Assembly (NCBI RefSeq): GCF_046569695.1
Contig: NZ_JBKHUI010000007.1
Coordinates: forward strand, 149,977 to 213,976
DNA length: 64,000 nt
Direction of reading: 5' to 3'
DNA from: Kluyvera sp046569695
Lineage (GTDB): Bacteria > Pseudomonadota > Gammaproteobacteria > Enterobacterales > Enterobacteriaceae
In this document: positions 62,409-64,000 of the stretch, piece by piece
How the letters are laid out: every line of letters begins with the position of its first letter
How positions within the stretch are numbered: the first letter of the stretch is position 1
Translations under genes and position numbers: made by a program
The notes under the pieces: model-generated
What the model was told of the DNA's origin: nothing
What the model saw: the letters and a program-made list of their open reading frames with translations, nothing else
The model's database searches: none

Positions 62409-63866
62409 ATGACAATAACTCCACAACAACTGATCGCGCTATTACCGCTGCTGATCGTCGGCTTGACGGTGGTGGTTGTGATGCTCTCCATTGCGTGGCG
62501 ACGCAATCACTTCCTCAATGCCACGCTGTCGGTGCTGGGGCTTAACGCCGCGCTGGTCTCGCTCTGGTTTGTTGGCCAGGCGGGGGCCATGGACGTCACG
62601 CCGCTGATGCGCGTTGATGCCTATGCGATGCTCTACACCGGCCTGGTGCTGCTGGCGAGCCTTGCAACCTGTACCTTTGCCTACCCGTGGCTTGAGGGCT
62701 ATACCGACAACAAGGAAGAGTTCTACCTGCTGGTGCTGATTGCTGCGATGGGCGGCATTCTGCTGGCGAACGCCAACCATCTGGCGGCGCTGTTCCTTGG
62801 TATTGAACTGATTTCCCTGCCGCTGTTCGGCCTGATTGGTTACGCCTATCGGCAGAAGCGTTCACTGGAAGCGAGCATCAAGTACACCATCCTGTCCGCC
62901 GCCGCGTCGTCGTTCCTGCTGTTCGGTATGGCGCTGCTGTACGCTGAATCCGGTAGCCTCTCCTTCGTGGCGCTCGGTAAGAGCCTCAGCGACAACATGC
63001 TGCACGAACCGCTGCTGCTGGCAGGCCTGGGGATGATGATCGTCGGCCTCGGCTTTAAACTGTCTCTGGTGCCGTTCCATCTGTGGACGCCGGACGTTTA
63101 TCAGGGGGCGCCTGCGCCGGTATCTACCTTCCTGGCGACCGCCAGCAAGATTGCTATCTTCGGCGTGGTGATGCGTCTGTTCCTGTACGCCCCGGTTGGC
63201 GACAGCGAAGCGGTACGCGTGGTGCTGGGCCTTATCGCCTTCGCCTCCATCATCTTCGGTAACCTGATGGCGCTGAGCCAGACCAACATTAAACGTCTGC
63301 TCGGTTACTCTTCTATCTCTCACCTCGGTTACCTGCTGGTGGCGCTGATTGCGTTGCACAGCGGCGAGATGTCGATGGAAACCGTTGGCGTGTATCTGGC
63401 AGGCTACCTGTTCAGCAGCCTCGGCGCGTTCGGCGTTGTTAGCCTGATGTCCAGCCCATACCGTGGCCCGGATGCAGAATCTCTGTACGCCTACCGTGGT
63501 CTGTTCTGGCACCGCCCGATTCTGGCGGCAGTGATGACCGTGATGATGCTGTCTCTGGCCGGTATCCCAATGACCCTTGGCTTTATCGGTAAGTTCTACG
63601 TGCTGGCCGTCGGCGTCCAGGCGCACCTGTGGTGGCTGGTTGGCGCAGTGGTTGTCGGTTCCGCGATTGGTCTCTACTACTATCTGCGTGTGGCGGTGAG
63701 CCTGTACCTGAGCGCGCCGGAAAAACCAAACCGCGATGCGCCGTCTAACTGGCAGTACAGCGCGGGCGGTATCGTGGTGCTGATCTCCGCACTGCTGGTG
63801 CTGGTGCTGGGTATCTACCCGCAGCCGCTGATCAGCATTGTGCGACTGGCCCTGCCGATGATGTAA
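62409..63866 (+). CDS. nuoN: NADH-quinone oxidoreductase subunit N
   Basis: Third antiporter-like membrane subunit (ND2 homologue), 485 residues, as in E. coli. Conserved residues include Glu in LFLGIELISLPLFGLIGYA (~residue 133) and the Lys in GLGFKLSLVPFHLWTPDVY (~217). It ends the nuo operon; a strong terminator lies 18 bases after its stop. Confidence 0.97.
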   Translation: MTITPQQLIALLPLLIVGLTVVVVMLSIAWRRNHFLNATLSVLGLNAALVSLWFVGQAGAMDVTPLMRVDAYAMLYTGLVLLASLATCTFAYPWLEGYTDNKEEFYLLVLIAAMGGILLANANHLAALFLGIELISLPLFGLIGYAYRQKRSLEASIKYTILSAAASSFLLFGMALLYAESGSLSFVALGKSLSDNMLHEPLLLAGLGMMIVGLGFKLSLVPFHLWTPDVYQGAPAPVSTFLATASKIAIFGVVMRLFLYAPVGDSEAVRVVLGLIAFASIIFGNLMALSQTNIKRLLGYSSISHLGYLLVALIALHSGEMSMETVGVYLAGYLFSSLGAFGVVSLMSSPYRGPDAESLYAYRGLFWHRPILAAVMTVMMLSLAGIPMTLGFIGKFYVLAVGVQAHLWWLVGAVVVGSAIGLYYYLRVAVSLYLSAPEKPNRDAPSNWQYSAGGIVVLISALLVLVLGIYPQPLISIVRLALPMM

Positions 63867-63884
63867 TCCATCGTCACTGATGTG

Positions 63885-63911
63885 AAAAAACCCCGCGATG
63901 CGGGGTTTTTT
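63885..63911 (+). terminator. terminator of the nuo operon
   Basis: AAAAAACCCCGC-GAT-GCGGGGTTTTTT forms a 6-bp GC stem extended by A-T pairs and ends in six Ts. Confidence 0.95.
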
Positions 63912-63918
63912 ATTGTGC

Positions 63919-64000
63919 ACAGAAAACCCCCAGCTAGGCTGGGGGTTCCGGAAAGCTTTCAGCTTTAAGCCAGTTATTAAAACCCCTTTTGATTTGTTAA
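63919..64000 (+). mobile_element. IS200: left end of an IS200-type insertion sequence, cut by the window
   Basis: A hairpin AACCCCCAGC-TAGG-CTGGGGGTT is followed by CCGGAAAGCTTTCAGCTTTAA and then by an AAAACCCCTTTTGATTTG tract. This matches my memory of the IS200 left end: a subterminal hairpin for single-strand transposition by the Y1 transposase, then the left arm of the internal terminator that shields tnpA. The transposase gene would begin roughly 60-80 bases beyond the window edge. The first base of the element cannot be set exactly. A plain second terminator is the alternative reading. Confidence 0.78.

Overview
The window is a 64-kb piece of an Enterobacteriaceae chromosome. Gene content, order and protein lengths match the E. 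coli stretch from mnmC-fabB to the nuo operon almost gene for gene: fabB, yfcJ, flk-pdxB-usg-truA-dedA-accD-folC-dedD-cvpA-purF-ubiX-argT-hisJQMP, yfcH-folX, yfcF-yfcE-yfcD, pta-ackA, yfbV-yfbU-yfbT-yfbS, yfbR, alaA, lrhA and nuoA-N. The sequence divergence from E. coli, the GC-rich core, the C/T-G/A rich intergenic palindromes and the extra cassettes suggest a relative of Enterobacter, Klebsiella, Citrobacter or Kluyvera. I cannot fix the genus from the sequence alone.

Layout. 1-1.2 kb: the AT-richer 3' part of an OpgB-like phosphoglycerol transferase gene cut by the window edge. 1.3-6.0 kb: mnmC and fabB, divergent, with a readable FadR and FabR control region, then yfcJ. 6.0-9.4 kb: first accessory cassette, a GntR/UTRA regulator divergent from an orphan lactose/cellobiose-type PTS EIIC and a Cof-type HAD phosphatase. 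9.3-19.6 kb: conserved housekeeping genes for pyridoxal phosphate, tRNA pseudouridine, malonyl-CoA, folate and purine synthesis, with a PurR box before cvpA-purF. 19.7-24.5 kb: second accessory cassette, a GH127 beta-L-arabinofuranosidase and GPH-family transporter facing a LacI-type regulator, with a CRP-like site between. 24.5-29.4 kb: ubiX and the nitrogen-controlled lysine/arginine/ornithine-histidine ABC system, with sigma-54 promoters at argT and hisJ and an NtrC-like site between them.

29.4-35.6 kb: third accessory stretch, holding a GNAT acetyltransferase, a two-gene toxin-antitoxin-like pair, yfcH, folX, a LysR regulator divergent from an aldehyde dehydrogenase, and yfcF. E. coli yfcG and yfcC are not present here. 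35.6-46.3 kb: yfcE, yfcD, the pta-ackA acetate pathway, yfbV-yfbU-yfbT-yfbS, yfbR and alaA. 46.3-48.8 kb: two long AT-rich regulatory regions flanking lrhA. 48.8-63.9 kb: the complete 13-gene complex I operon, with fused nuoCD and a repeat element inserted between nuoF and nuoG. The last ~80 bases carry what I read as the left end of an IS200 element just past the nuo terminator.

Nothing here is a CRISPR array, prophage or rRNA/tRNA gene. The most novel-looking item is the small two-gene operon at 30.0-30.8 kb, which has its own palindromic promoter. The two sugar cassettes and the hairpin that may act as both argT terminator and NtrC enhancer are the next best leads.
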